64,000 nt of DNA from Lentihominibacter butyricus (GTDB lineage: Bacteria > Bacillota > Clostridia > Peptostreptococcales > Anaerovoracaceae): assembly GCF_025567305.1 (NCBI RefSeq), contig NZ_JAOQJP010000006.1, forward strand, positions 1 through 64,000, written 5' to 3'. Under the pieces are notes generated by a model. The model saw only the letters and a list, made by a program, of their open reading frames with translations, was not told the DNA's origin and ran no database searches. Positions 26,729 to 34,219 of the stretch are shown here, piece after piece; positions within the stretch are counted from its first letter, which is position 1; every line of letters starts with the position of its first letter. The position numbers and the translations under genes were made by a program.

Positions 26729-26817
26729 GTTTTCACCTCCTTTCTTCTCTCGATCTCAAGCGCATGGCTGATGGCGATCTTCCGGTTTTCCTGTAAAACC
26801 TGTAAAAAAAATAGCAT
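26704..26817 (-). CDS. Possible upstream short frame overlapping the precursor start
   Basis: 37 codons starting at an ATG after GGAGGGAC and ending 25 bases inside the precursor gene in another frame. The product begins MLFFLQVLQ, followed by a charged helix ending RRKEVKT; no homology recognised. The ribosome site is good, so it could be a small translated leader that couples to the precursor, or a chance frame. Confidence 0.25.
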   Translation of the reverse strand: MLFFLQVLQENRKIAISHALEIERRKEVKTCSHIRLR

Positions 26818-26978
26818 ATGATTGTCCCTCCCTTCTATCCGATTCTGGTAAAGTTCTGTTTAAATCATGGTTAAATGGCCGGGAGCATATATATGCCCAC
26901 TGTACCCCGCAGCTCCGTATCCGCTGCCCGAGCCACGTGCCGATTCCATGAAAATTTTTGTCAACTCAAAAAAACACC
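26818..26978. other. Intergenic region between the TOMM and aro operons
   Basis: Divergent promoter region, A+T-rich near 26955-26980 and G+C-rich near 26910-26950. The aro promoter follows at 26979. No convincing minus-strand promoter for the TOMM operon could be fixed; ATATATATG near 26888 is a weak candidate for a -10. Confidence 0.4.
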
Positions 26979-27007
26979 TTTACAGTTCGATTTCAAAGTG
27001 GTAAAAT
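26979..27007 (+). promoter_or_regulatory. Sigma-A-type promoter of the aro operon
   Basis: TTTACA (26979-26984), 17-base spacer, TAAAAT (27002-27007). Expected start near 27014, about 57 bases before the leader peptide. A hairpin ATGTATGA/TCATACAT (27021-27040) follows. Confidence 0.75.
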
Positions 27008-27070
27008 CATAGCAAACACGATGTATGATTACTCATACATGATGCATAAATATTTAAAGAGGACAGGATC

Positions 27071-27157
27071 ATGTTAATCAGAAGATTTGCAGCTGAATAT
27101 TTTTACTTTTACTTTACTTTCTTTAGGGGTAAGGTGAATTTCGCTGCAACGAGATAG
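27071..27157 (+). CDS. Phe/Tyr-rich leader peptide of the aro operon
   Basis: 28 codons with AGAGGACAGGA upstream. It begins MLIRRFAAE, then runs YFYFYFTFF at residues 10-18, and has one more Phe at 24. That is seven Phe and three Tyr in 28 residues. Its position, between a promoter and an attenuator hairpin, fits ribosome-mediated attenuation: scarcity of charged Phe- or Tyr-tRNA would stall the ribosome near 27098-27124. No T-box features are seen. Confidence 0.85.
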   Translation: MLIRRFAAEYFYFYFTFFRGKVNFAATR

Positions 27158-27225
27158 CTGATCTGAACTGACACAGGACTTGGTTTAAAGGCATCCGCAA
27201 GTGAAATTCACTTGCGGATTTTTTT
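27133..27225 (+). promoter_or_regulatory. Attenuator of the aro operon: anti-terminator and terminator
   Basis: Terminator: ATCCGCAAGTGAA (27193-27205) and TTCACTTGCGGAT (27207-27219) followed by a seven-base T-run to 27225. Anti-terminator: GGTGAATTTC (27133-27142), still within the leader peptide gene, is complementary to GAAATTCACT (27203-27212) at the heart of the terminator. A ribosome stalled on the Phe/Tyr codons would leave 27133-27142 free to pair and prevent termination; one at the stop codon (27155-27157) would cover it. Confidence 0.85.
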
Positions 27226-27348
27226 ATAACGGAAGAAATATCTCCCCGCTGTTTCCGCCGTATAAAAAACCCGAGCCGAAACAGGGTCACGCATAAACGA
27301 TTTCACACAACCATCGCACAGCTAAGAAAAAGAAAGAAGGAAAACAAA

Positions 27349-28359
27349 ATGATCGTTGTATTAAAAGACAATCCCGATAAAAAACAGCTCGACAATCTGG
27401 TGTCATGGCTCAAAAGCATGGGTCTCGACATCCACTTCAGCGAAGGCCAGTCGGCCACCATCATGGGACTCATCGGCGACACCAGCGCCGTTGACATCGA
27501 CCTGATAAACGCGCTCGACATCGTCGACACAGTAAAGCGTGTCCAGGAACCGTACAAGAACGTGAACAGAAAGTTCCATCCGGAAGACTCCGTTATCGAG
27601 ATCACAAAAGACGTGAAGATCGGCGGCGGCAACTTCCAGGTGATCGCAGGCCCGTGCTCAGTCGAATCAGAAGACCAGATCTGCCTGGTCGCTGAAGAAG
27701 TAAAGAAGGCAGGCGCAGGACTCCTCAGAGGCGGCGCATTCAAGCCTAGAACATCGCCTTACGCATTCCAGGGCATGCGTGCAGAGGGTATCAATCTCCT
27801 TCTCGAAGCCAAGGAAAAGACAGGCCTTCCGATCGTCACAGAAGTAATGGACATCTCACAGCTGCCGCTTTTCGAAAACGTTGACGTCATCCAGGTCGGC
27901 GCAAGAAACATGCAGAACTTCGAGCTCCTGAAAAAAGTCGGCAAGCTCGACAAACCGATCCTCCTCAAGAGAGGTCTTGCTAACACACTGCAGGAACTCC
28001 TGATGAGCGCAGAATACATCATGGCCGGCGGAAACGAAAAAGTCATCCTTTGTGAAAGAGGAATACGGACATTCGAAACCGCTACGAGAAACACCCTCGA
28101 CCTTTCGGCAATCCCGCTCCTCAAGACGATGACTCATCTGCCGATCGTAGTTGACCCGAGCCACGCGACAGGGATCGCATCCATGGTAAAACCTATGGCA
28201 ATGGCAGCAACTGCAGCCGGCGCAGACGGACTCATGATCGAAGTCCACAACAACCCGCCTGCAGCTTTATGCGACGGCGCACAGTCACTCACACCTGAAG
28301 CATTCGCAGACGTGATGAAATCCGTTGAACTCATCAGACCGCTCGCTTACAAGGGTTAA
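27349..28359 (+). CDS. aroF: 3-deoxy-7-phosphoheptulonate synthase (DAHP synthase, type I-beta)
   Basis: First step of the shikimate pathway: PEP plus erythrose 4-phosphate. 336 residues. An N-terminal ferredoxin-like/ACT-like regulatory domain (1-70, MIVVLKDNPDKKQLDNLV) precedes the barrel: IAGPCSVES (about 100), LLRGGAFKPRTSPYAFQG (about 124-141), PILLKRGLA, VDPSHATG. This layout, as in Thermotoga, is usually feedback-regulated by Tyr or Phe. First gene after the attenuator. Confidence 0.95.
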   Translation: MIVVLKDNPDKKQLDNLVSWLKSMGLDIHFSEGQSATIMGLIGDTSAVDIDLINALDIVDTVKRVQEPYKNVNRKFHPEDSVIEITKDVKIGGGNFQVIAGPCSVESEDQICLVAEEVKKAGAGLLRGGAFKPRTSPYAFQGMRAEGINLLLEAKEKTGLPIVTEVMDISQLPLFENVDVIQVGARNMQNFELLKKVGKLDKPILLKRGLANTLQELLMSAEYIMAGGNEKVILCERGIRTFETATRNTLDLSAIPLLKTMTHLPIVVDPSHATGIASMVKPMAMAATAAGADGLMIEVHNNPPAALCDGAQSLTPEAFADVMKSVELIRPLAYKG

Positions 28360-28400
28360 GTCAAAAGCCAACGGCAAGCTTATATAATAGGAGAAAAACG

Positions 28401-29240
28401 ATGGAAATAGGAATAATAGGACTGGGCCTCATCGGAGGCTCCCTCGCCAAAGCAATAAGTCAGAACACCGACAACACGGTTTACGGATATGACATTTCCG
28501 ATCAGGTCGTAAAAAAGGCCGTCCTCGTGAACGCCATCGAGCAGCCGCTGACCGACAGCCTGTTGCCGCAGTGCGACATAGTGATCGTGGCACTTTACCC
28601 TAAAGCAGCCATCGAATACGTGCAGGCACATGCCGATCTGATCAAACCCGGCGCGATAGTAGTCGACTGCTGCGGAGTCAAAAAGATCGTGTGCGACGCG
28701 CTGATCCCCCTCGCCGAGGAAAAAGGATTCCTGTTCGTCGGCGGACACCCGATGGCAGGCCTCGAACATTCAGGCTTCACATATGCGAAAAAATCGCTGT
28801 TCAACAACGCGTCGATGATCTTCACGACGACAAAAGGCCCGATCGAGAGCATCAGCAGACTCAAAGACCTGTTCACATCGATCGGCTTCACGAACATAGA
28901 GATCACAACGCCGGAGGAGCACGACAGACGAATCGCGTTCACATCGCAGCTGGCGCACGTCGTCTCCAACGCATACATCAAAAGCCCGACGGCAATGCAG
29001 CACGCAGGCTTTTCCGCAGGAAGCTACAAGGACCTGACCAGAGTCGCCAAGCTCAACGAAGACATGTGGACCGAGCTTTTCCTCGAAAACCCCGAAAACC
29101 TCGCCGAGGAGATCGACACGCTGATCGAAAACCTGAAGCTTTACAGCGATGCGATCAAGGCAAACGACAGCGACACACTCCACGCGCTGCTCAAAGACGG
29201 CCGCGAAAAAAAGGCCATAATAGATGGAGAAATATTCTGA
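28401..29240 (+). CDS. tyrA: Prephenate dehydrogenase
   Basis: Oxidises prephenate to 4-hydroxyphenylpyruvate for tyrosine. 279 residues. It has GLGLIGGSLAKA (N-terminal NAD-binding), VGGHPMAGLEHSGF (about 113-126), and EEHDRRIAFTSQLAHVVSNA with the catalytic His. There is no C-terminal ACT domain, unlike many Bacillus enzymes. 41 bases after aroF with AGGAG upstream. Confidence 0.93.
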   Translation: MEIGIIGLGLIGGSLAKAISQNTDNTVYGYDISDQVVKKAVLVNAIEQPLTDSLLPQCDIVIVALYPKAAIEYVQAHADLIKPGAIVVDCCGVKKIVCDALIPLAEEKGFLFVGGHPMAGLEHSGFTYAKKSLFNNASMIFTTTKGPIESISRLKDLFTSIGFTNIEITTPEEHDRRIAFTSQLAHVVSNAYIKSPTAMQHAGFSAGSYKDLTRVAKLNEDMWTELFLENPENLAEEIDTLIENLKLYSDAIKANDSDTLHALLKDGREKKAIIDGEIF

Positions 29241-29264
29241 TCTGCGGATCACAAGGAGAAAATC

Positions 29265-30383
29265 ATGATAAAAATAGCTGTTTCGGCATCGAGAAAATAC
29301 AATGTCATAATGGATCGGGGCGCGCTCGGCAGAGCCGGCGAGCTGTTTGCTGACGCCGGTATCTCCGGCGGACGCAAAAAGCTCTGTATCGTTACCGACA
29401 GAAACGTCGCTCCCCTCTACGGCACAGAGGACGGCGAGCTCTGGAGATCTCTCACAGATGCGGGCTTCGAGCTTTACAGATTCGTATTCGAAGGCGGCGA
29501 AAAGACCAAGACGCTCGACACGCTGGCAGATATCCTGAACTTCCTGGCAGACAACCGCTTCACGAGAAGCGACATGCTCGTCGCACTGGGCGGCGGCATC
29601 GTCGGCGATGTGACCGGTTTCGCAGCCGCGTCGTACCTCAGAGGCGTCGAATTCATCCAGATACCGACGACACTGCTGGCCACGGTCGATTCTTCGGTAG
29701 GCGGCAAAACGGGAGTCAACCTCAACGCCGGAAAAAACCTCGCCGGCGCTTTCTGGCAGCCGTCTCTGGTGATGTTCGACCCGAACGTTCTCAGAACGCT
29801 GTCGTACGACACTACTCTCGACGGGATCGCCGAGGCTGTGAAGTCCGGATTCATCGGCGACCGCAGCATCGCAGACGACATATCTGCGCATGTGCCTGCG
29901 GACAAAAGCTTCTCAGAAGATGACATAGACTTCCTGACACAGCTCGCCGCCAAGGCAGTGGAAGTCAAGCGCGCAGTCGTCGAAGAGGACGAGCGTGAAA
30001 GCGGCCGCAGACAGCTTCTCAACTTCGGGCACACGATCGCTCACGCTATCGAAAAATGCAGCGATTACAGCATCAGCCACGGACACGCGGTCGCGATCGG
30101 AATGACGATCGTATCAGCAGCAGCCGATACTCTTGGGTGGACAGAGGAAAAATGCACGGACAGGCTGCTCCGGATACTCGATCAGTTCCGATTCCCGCTG
30201 CAGTGCCCGTACAGCCCCGAAGAACTGACAGCTGTAGCTTTGCAGGACAAAAAGATCCGTGGTGACCGCATCACGCTCGTCATCCCTGAAAATCAGGGAA
30301 GCTGCACGCTGAAAACGATACCGACAGGCGAACTGCAGCAGTTCATCACATGCGGGCTCGACGCGCTGAAAACGATGCAGTGA
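29265..30383 (+). CDS. aroB: 3-dehydroquinate synthase
   Basis: Second shikimate step. 372 residues. NAD-binding and metal motifs: FEGGEKTKTLDTLADIL, ALGGGIVGDVTGFAAASYLRG (segments; about 105-125), PTTLLATVDSSVGGKTGVN (about 131-149), and FGHTIAHAIEKC with the metal-binding His. 24 bases after tyrA with AAGGAG upstream. Confidence 0.95.
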   Translation: MIKIAVSASRKYNVIMDRGALGRAGELFADAGISGGRKKLCIVTDRNVAPLYGTEDGELWRSLTDAGFELYRFVFEGGEKTKTLDTLADILNFLADNRFTRSDMLVALGGGIVGDVTGFAAASYLRGVEFIQIPTTLLATVDSSVGGKTGVNLNAGKNLAGAFWQPSLVMFDPNVLRTLSYDTTLDGIAEAVKSGFIGDRSIADDISAHVPADKSFSEDDIDFLTQLAAKAVEVKRAVVEEDERESGRRQLLNFGHTIAHAIEKCSDYSISHGHAVAIGMTIVSAAADTLGWTEEKCTDRLLRILDQFRFPLQCPYSPEELTAVALQDKKIRGDRITLVIPENQGSCTLKTIPTGELQQFITCGLDALKTMQ

Positions 30384-30415
30384 GACGTAAGATGCAGTGA
30401 AAGGAATCCTGACTA

Positions 30416-31753
30416 ATGGACATAAAAATCATCCCCAGAAAACTGAAAGGAAGGCTCGATGCGCTGCCCTCAAAATCGCACGCACACAGAGTGCTGATCG
30501 CACAGAAGCTCGCACGCATGCAAAGCGCTGCAGATGCTGAGGCGCTGAACGCTGACGGCTCGCCCGGCAGCGAGATCCCGACATTTTCAAAGGACATCGA
30601 AGCGACTAAAAACTGTCTCGCTCAGCTCGACAGCGGATCCCCGAGACTCAACTGCATAGAGAGCGGTTCGACGATGAGATTCATGCTCCCCGTAGCGATG
30701 GCGCTCAGAGACGAAGCGGTCTTTATCGGGACGGGCAAGCTGCCGTCAAGGCCGATCTCGCCGCTCAGGGAAGAAATGGAGCGAAACGGCTGCACGTTCT
30801 CGCCCGGGACTCCGGCAGCAGACGCCGCAGATATCCCGGACGGCTTCAGCGAGATATGCACGATCAGAGGCCGACTGCAGCCCGGCACATACAGGCTCGC
30901 CGGCAATGTCAGCTCGCAGTTCATAACCGGCCTGCTCTTCGCACTGCCGCTGCTCGACGGCGACAGCACGCTGGAGCTCACGACGGCGCTCGAATCCGCC
31001 GGATATGTAGATCTGACACTGGACGTGCTCAGAGATTTCGGTATAATGATAGACGAAAAACGATCCCCCGAAGGGTTCAATACATATGTGATAAACGGCA
31101 GCCAGCGATACACGGAACCGGCAGACGTCACCGTACAGGGCGACTGGTCGAATGCCGCATTCTGGCTGGCATGCGGAGCGCTCGGCGGAGATGTGACGCT
31201 GGATGGCGTGGACATGACGTCCTCACAGCGTGACAAGGAGTTCGCGGATATACTCATGCAAATGGGCGCGCATCTCGAAGTCAGCAGCTGCGGCACGTCA
31301 ATGGACAGCACATCAGCGACCGGCGGGCTCAGCTCTATCAGATGCACCGGTAACGGACTCAGCGCTGCGGATATAGATGTAGCGCAGATCCCGGATCTCG
31401 TTCCGGTCCTCGCTACCGTGATGGCGCTGGCTGACGGCGCATCAGAGATAACACACGCGGAAAGGCTCCGCATCAAGGAATCTGACCGCATCTTCACAGT
31501 TCACGACTTCCTGTCAAAGCTCGGAGCCGACATCACCGACGAAGGCAGCGGCCTTTCCGTCAGAGGAAAGCGCACACTTTCCGGCGGCGAGGTCTGCGGT
31601 CACAACGATCACCGCATCGTGATGGCGGCAGCAGTCGCATCGTGCGGATGCACCGGCCCGGTCATCATCAGAGGAGCCGAAGCCGTAAACAAATCGTATC
31701 CTGACTTTTTCAGAGATTTTGCCGCACTGGGCGGCGAAGTCTGCGAACTGTAA
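30416..31753 (+). CDS. aroA: 3-phosphoshikimate 1-carboxyvinyltransferase (EPSP synthase)
   Basis: Sixth shikimate step. 445 residues. KGRLDALPSKSHAHRVLIA (N-terminal Lys/Ser phosphate site), ESGSTMRFMLPVA (about 80-92), LPSRPISPLREEM, NVSSQFITGLLFALP, and the C-terminal IKESDRI and NDHRIVMAAAVA are all in place. The N-terminal region has a variable stretch (residues about 38-58). It has an AAAGGA ribosome site. Confidence 0.94.
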   Translation: MDIKIIPRKLKGRLDALPSKSHAHRVLIAQKLARMQSAADAEALNADGSPGSEIPTFSKDIEATKNCLAQLDSGSPRLNCIESGSTMRFMLPVAMALRDEAVFIGTGKLPSRPISPLREEMERNGCTFSPGTPAADAADIPDGFSEICTIRGRLQPGTYRLAGNVSSQFITGLLFALPLLDGDSTLELTTALESAGYVDLTLDVLRDFGIMIDEKRSPEGFNTYVINGSQRYTEPADVTVQGDWSNAAFWLACGALGGDVTLDGVDMTSSQRDKEFADILMQMGAHLEVSSCGTSMDSTSATGGLSSIRCTGNGLSAADIDVAQIPDLVPVLATVMALADGASEITHAERLRIKESDRIFTVHDFLSKLGADITDEGSGLSVRGKRTLSGGEVCGHNDHRIVMAAAVASCGCTGPVIIRGAEAVNKSYPDFFRDFAALGGEVCEL

Positions 31754-31812
31754 ACACATGAACGAGCTGAAAGAAAACGCTGAAAAACATAGTATAATAA
31801 GGAATCAACCAT

Positions 31813-32982
31813 ATGAAATCAACTACAGGTAAAAATATAAAAGTGACCATCTGGGGCGGCTCCCATGAACCGGCGATCGGAGTGGACATCGAAGGCCTGC
31901 CCGCAGGCACCGAGATCGATATGACAGAACTTGCCGCATTCCTGAAAAGACGAGCACCGGGCAACAGCCCCTTTGCAACAAAGCGCAAAGAGCCCGACAT
32001 CCCGGTTCCTGTAAAGGGTCTCCACCCTGCCGACAACACGGCAATGCAGAACGAGCCGGTGATCCAGGACGCATCAGACAAACCGGGCACGACCGGCATC
32101 GGCAGCCACGAGATCATGATCGCGACCGGTGACACCGTCTCTCTCGAGATCAGGAACACCGATACGCGATCGTCCGACTACAGATCGCTGCGCACCGTCC
32201 CGAGACCCGGACACGCGGACTACACCGCCAGACTCCGGTACGGCGATACCCTCAACATGGCAGGCGGCGGGCCGTTTTCCGCGAGGATGACAGCACCCCT
32301 GTGCATCGCAGGCGGCATCGCACTGCAGATCCTCGCAGGACATGGCATAACCATCGGAGCCCACATCGCATCGATCGGCAGCGCGCACGACACACCATTC
32401 GACCCGGTAGCCACAGACCCCGCACTGCTGAGATCGCTCGACGAACAGAGCATGCCGGTGATTTCCGAAAGCGCGAAAGCACAGATGGAAAAAGAGATCC
32501 GTCTCGCCATGGAGGACAGCGACTCGATCGGCGGCACCGTAGAGGTCTGTGCACTGAATGTGCCTGCGGGCATCGGCGGCGCCATGTACGACGGTCTGGA
32601 AAGCGCACTCGCGCCGGTATTCTTCGGGATCCCGGCAGTCAAAGGAGTCGAATTCGGCGCAGGCTTTGCAGCTTCGGAGCTCAGAGGCTCCGTGAACAAC
32701 GACGCGTTTTACTACGACGGCGACACCGTAAAAACTAAAACGAACAACCACGGCGGTATCCTCGGAGGCATAACCTCCGGAATGCCTCTCATCGCAAGGC
32801 TGGCTTTCAAACCGACGCCATCGATCGCGAAGGAGCAGGATTCCGTCGATCTGGATAAAAAAGAAAACACAAAACTCAATGTAAAGGGCAGACATGACCC
32901 GTGCGTGGTCGTAAGAGCAGTTCCCATCGTGGAAGCCGCTCTCGCTCTGGGAATTTTAGACTGTATGATGGAGGAAAAGTAA
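31813..32982 (+). CDS. aroC: Chorismate synthase
   Basis: Last shikimate step, needing reduced FMN. 389 residues. Residues: WGGSHEPAIGVDIEGLPAG (start), RRAPGNSPFATKRKEPD, RPGHADYTARLRYG, GGGPFSARMTAPLCIAGG, NDAFYYDGD, and NNHGGILGGITSGMPL near 315. Its stop overlaps the pheA start (TAATG), so the two are coupled. Confidence 0.95.
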   Translation: MKSTTGKNIKVTIWGGSHEPAIGVDIEGLPAGTEIDMTELAAFLKRRAPGNSPFATKRKEPDIPVPVKGLHPADNTAMQNEPVIQDASDKPGTTGIGSHEIMIATGDTVSLEIRNTDTRSSDYRSLRTVPRPGHADYTARLRYGDTLNMAGGGPFSARMTAPLCIAGGIALQILAGHGITIGAHIASIGSAHDTPFDPVATDPALLRSLDEQSMPVISESAKAQMEKEIRLAMEDSDSIGGTVEVCALNVPAGIGGAMYDGLESALAPVFFGIPAVKGVEFGAGFAASELRGSVNNDAFYYDGDTVKTKTNNHGGILGGITSGMPLIARLAFKPTPSIAKEQDSVDLDKKENTKLNVKGRHDPCVVVRAVPIVEAALALGILDCMMEEK

Positions 32983-34133
32983 TGACAACGAAAAATTTAG
33001 AACAGATGAGACATGATATCGACAACATTGATGCGCAGATAACTGATCTGTTCAAACAGAGAATGGAGACATCACTGGAAATCGCAAAATACAAGAAAGA
33101 AAACGCTGTCCCTGTTCTCAGCGATTCGAGAGAAAAGGAAATAATGCACAAGATCTCGGAGCAGATCGGTGAACCGTTCGACGGATATGCAAGACTTCTC
33201 TTCAACACTATTTTCGATGCCAGCAGATCATGCCAGAACAACTATCTCGCAAGGAAGTCAGACCTGGCCGACAGGATCGAAGCCGCGCTTCAGCAGACTC
33301 CGAAGCTTTTCCCTAAAAAAGCGGTAGTCGCATGCCAGGGCGTTGCAGGCTCATATTCACAGGCAGCATGCGAAAGACTGTTCGAAGTGCCGAGCATCAT
33401 GTTCTTCAACAGCTTCGAAGGCGTTTTCAATGCCGTTGAAAAAGGTCTCTGCCAGTACGGGATCCTGCCTATCGAAAACAGTTCATACGGCTCGGTCGGC
33501 GCAGTTTACGACCTCATGCAGAACTACAATTTCCACATCGTGCGCGGCATTCGTCAGAGGATCAGCCACAACCTGATGGCAAAAGCCGGCACCAAGCTTT
33601 CAGATGTAAAGGAGATCTTCTCCCACGAGCAGGCTATCGGCCAGTGCGGAGAGTTCCTGAAAACACTCAAGGATGTAAAAGTGACAGTTTGCGAAAATAC
33701 AGCCCTGGCTGCAAAGATGGTCGCTGAGAGCGGCAGAAACGACGTCGCAGCGATCTCATCAAAGGAATGCCTCGATCTCTACGGACTCGAGCTGCTCAAA
33801 AAGCACATCCAGGTGAGCGACAACAACTACACACGCTTCATCTGCATCTCGAAGAACATGGAGATCTACCCGGGATCGAACAAGATCAGTCTGATCCTTT
33901 CACTGCCGCACGTTCCACGTTCACTTTATCACACTATTGCAAAGTTCGCGGCGCTGGGTATCAACCTGACGAAGCTGGAGTCAAGGCCTATACCGGGTAG
34001 CGACTTCGAGTTCATGTTCTACTTCGATCTGGAGGCTTCGGTCTACTCGCCTGAGCTGATCAACCTGCTGAGCGAACTGGAAAACCAGCCGGAAACATTC
34101 GTATTCCTCGGCTGCTACACTGAAATGATCTAA
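32982..34133 (+). CDS. pheA: Bifunctional chorismate mutase / prephenate dehydratase
   Basis: Converts chorismate to phenylpyruvate for phenylalanine. 383 residues. The AroQ chorismate mutase helix bundle (1-90: MRHDIDNIDAQITDLFKQRME), the dehydratase domain (about 105-285: CQGVAGSYSQAACERLF, PIENSSYGSVGAVYDLM, and NNYTRFICIS with the key TRF), and an ACT domain (about 298-383) with ESRPI, the Phe-binding signature, all in order. The open frame begins at 32901, but GGAGGAAAAGTA before the ATG at 32982 fixes the start. Confidence 0.95.
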   Translation: MTTKNLEQMRHDIDNIDAQITDLFKQRMETSLEIAKYKKENAVPVLSDSREKEIMHKISEQIGEPFDGYARLLFNTIFDASRSCQNNYLARKSDLADRIEAALQQTPKLFPKKAVVACQGVAGSYSQAACERLFEVPSIMFFNSFEGVFNAVEKGLCQYGILPIENSSYGSVGAVYDLMQNYNFHIVRGIRQRISHNLMAKAGTKLSDVKEIFSHEQAIGQCGEFLKTLKDVKVTVCENTALAAKMVAESGRNDVAAISSKECLDLYGLELLKKHIQVSDNNYTRFICISKNMEIYPGSNKISLILSLPHVPRSLYHTIAKFAALGINLTKLESRPIPGSDFEFMFYFDLEASVYSPELINLLSELENQPETFVFLGCYTEMI

Positions 34134-34150
34134 CAGCTTCAGCTGCTGTG

Positions 34151-34197
34151 AGAAAATGCCAGGATCCTGCACACGTTTTGGCATTTTCTCTTTTTTT
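34151..34197 (+). terminator. Intrinsic terminator inside the aro operon
   Basis: AGAAAATGCCA (34151-34161) pairs with TGGCATTTTCT (34179-34189), followed by TTTTTTT (34191-34197). It is between pheA and the aroE/K fusion, so the last gene may be made at a lower level or from another promoter. Confidence 0.85.
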
Positions 34198-34219
34198 AAA
34201 GGAGGCTTAAAACAAGACA

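Noticed and set aside
27014..27225. T-box leader for the aro operon
   Set aside because: No TGGNACCGCG-type T-box sequence or Stem I features; the leader peptide and its complementary arms explain the region better.
32901..32981. 27-residue N-terminal extension of pheA
   Set aside because: It is the out-of-frame end of aroC; GGAGG and the TAATG overlap set the pheA start at 32982.
29342..33000. Long reverse-strand frames across the aro genes
   Set aside because: Shadows caused by codon bias in aroB, aroA and aroC; their products are low-complexity and unrecognised.
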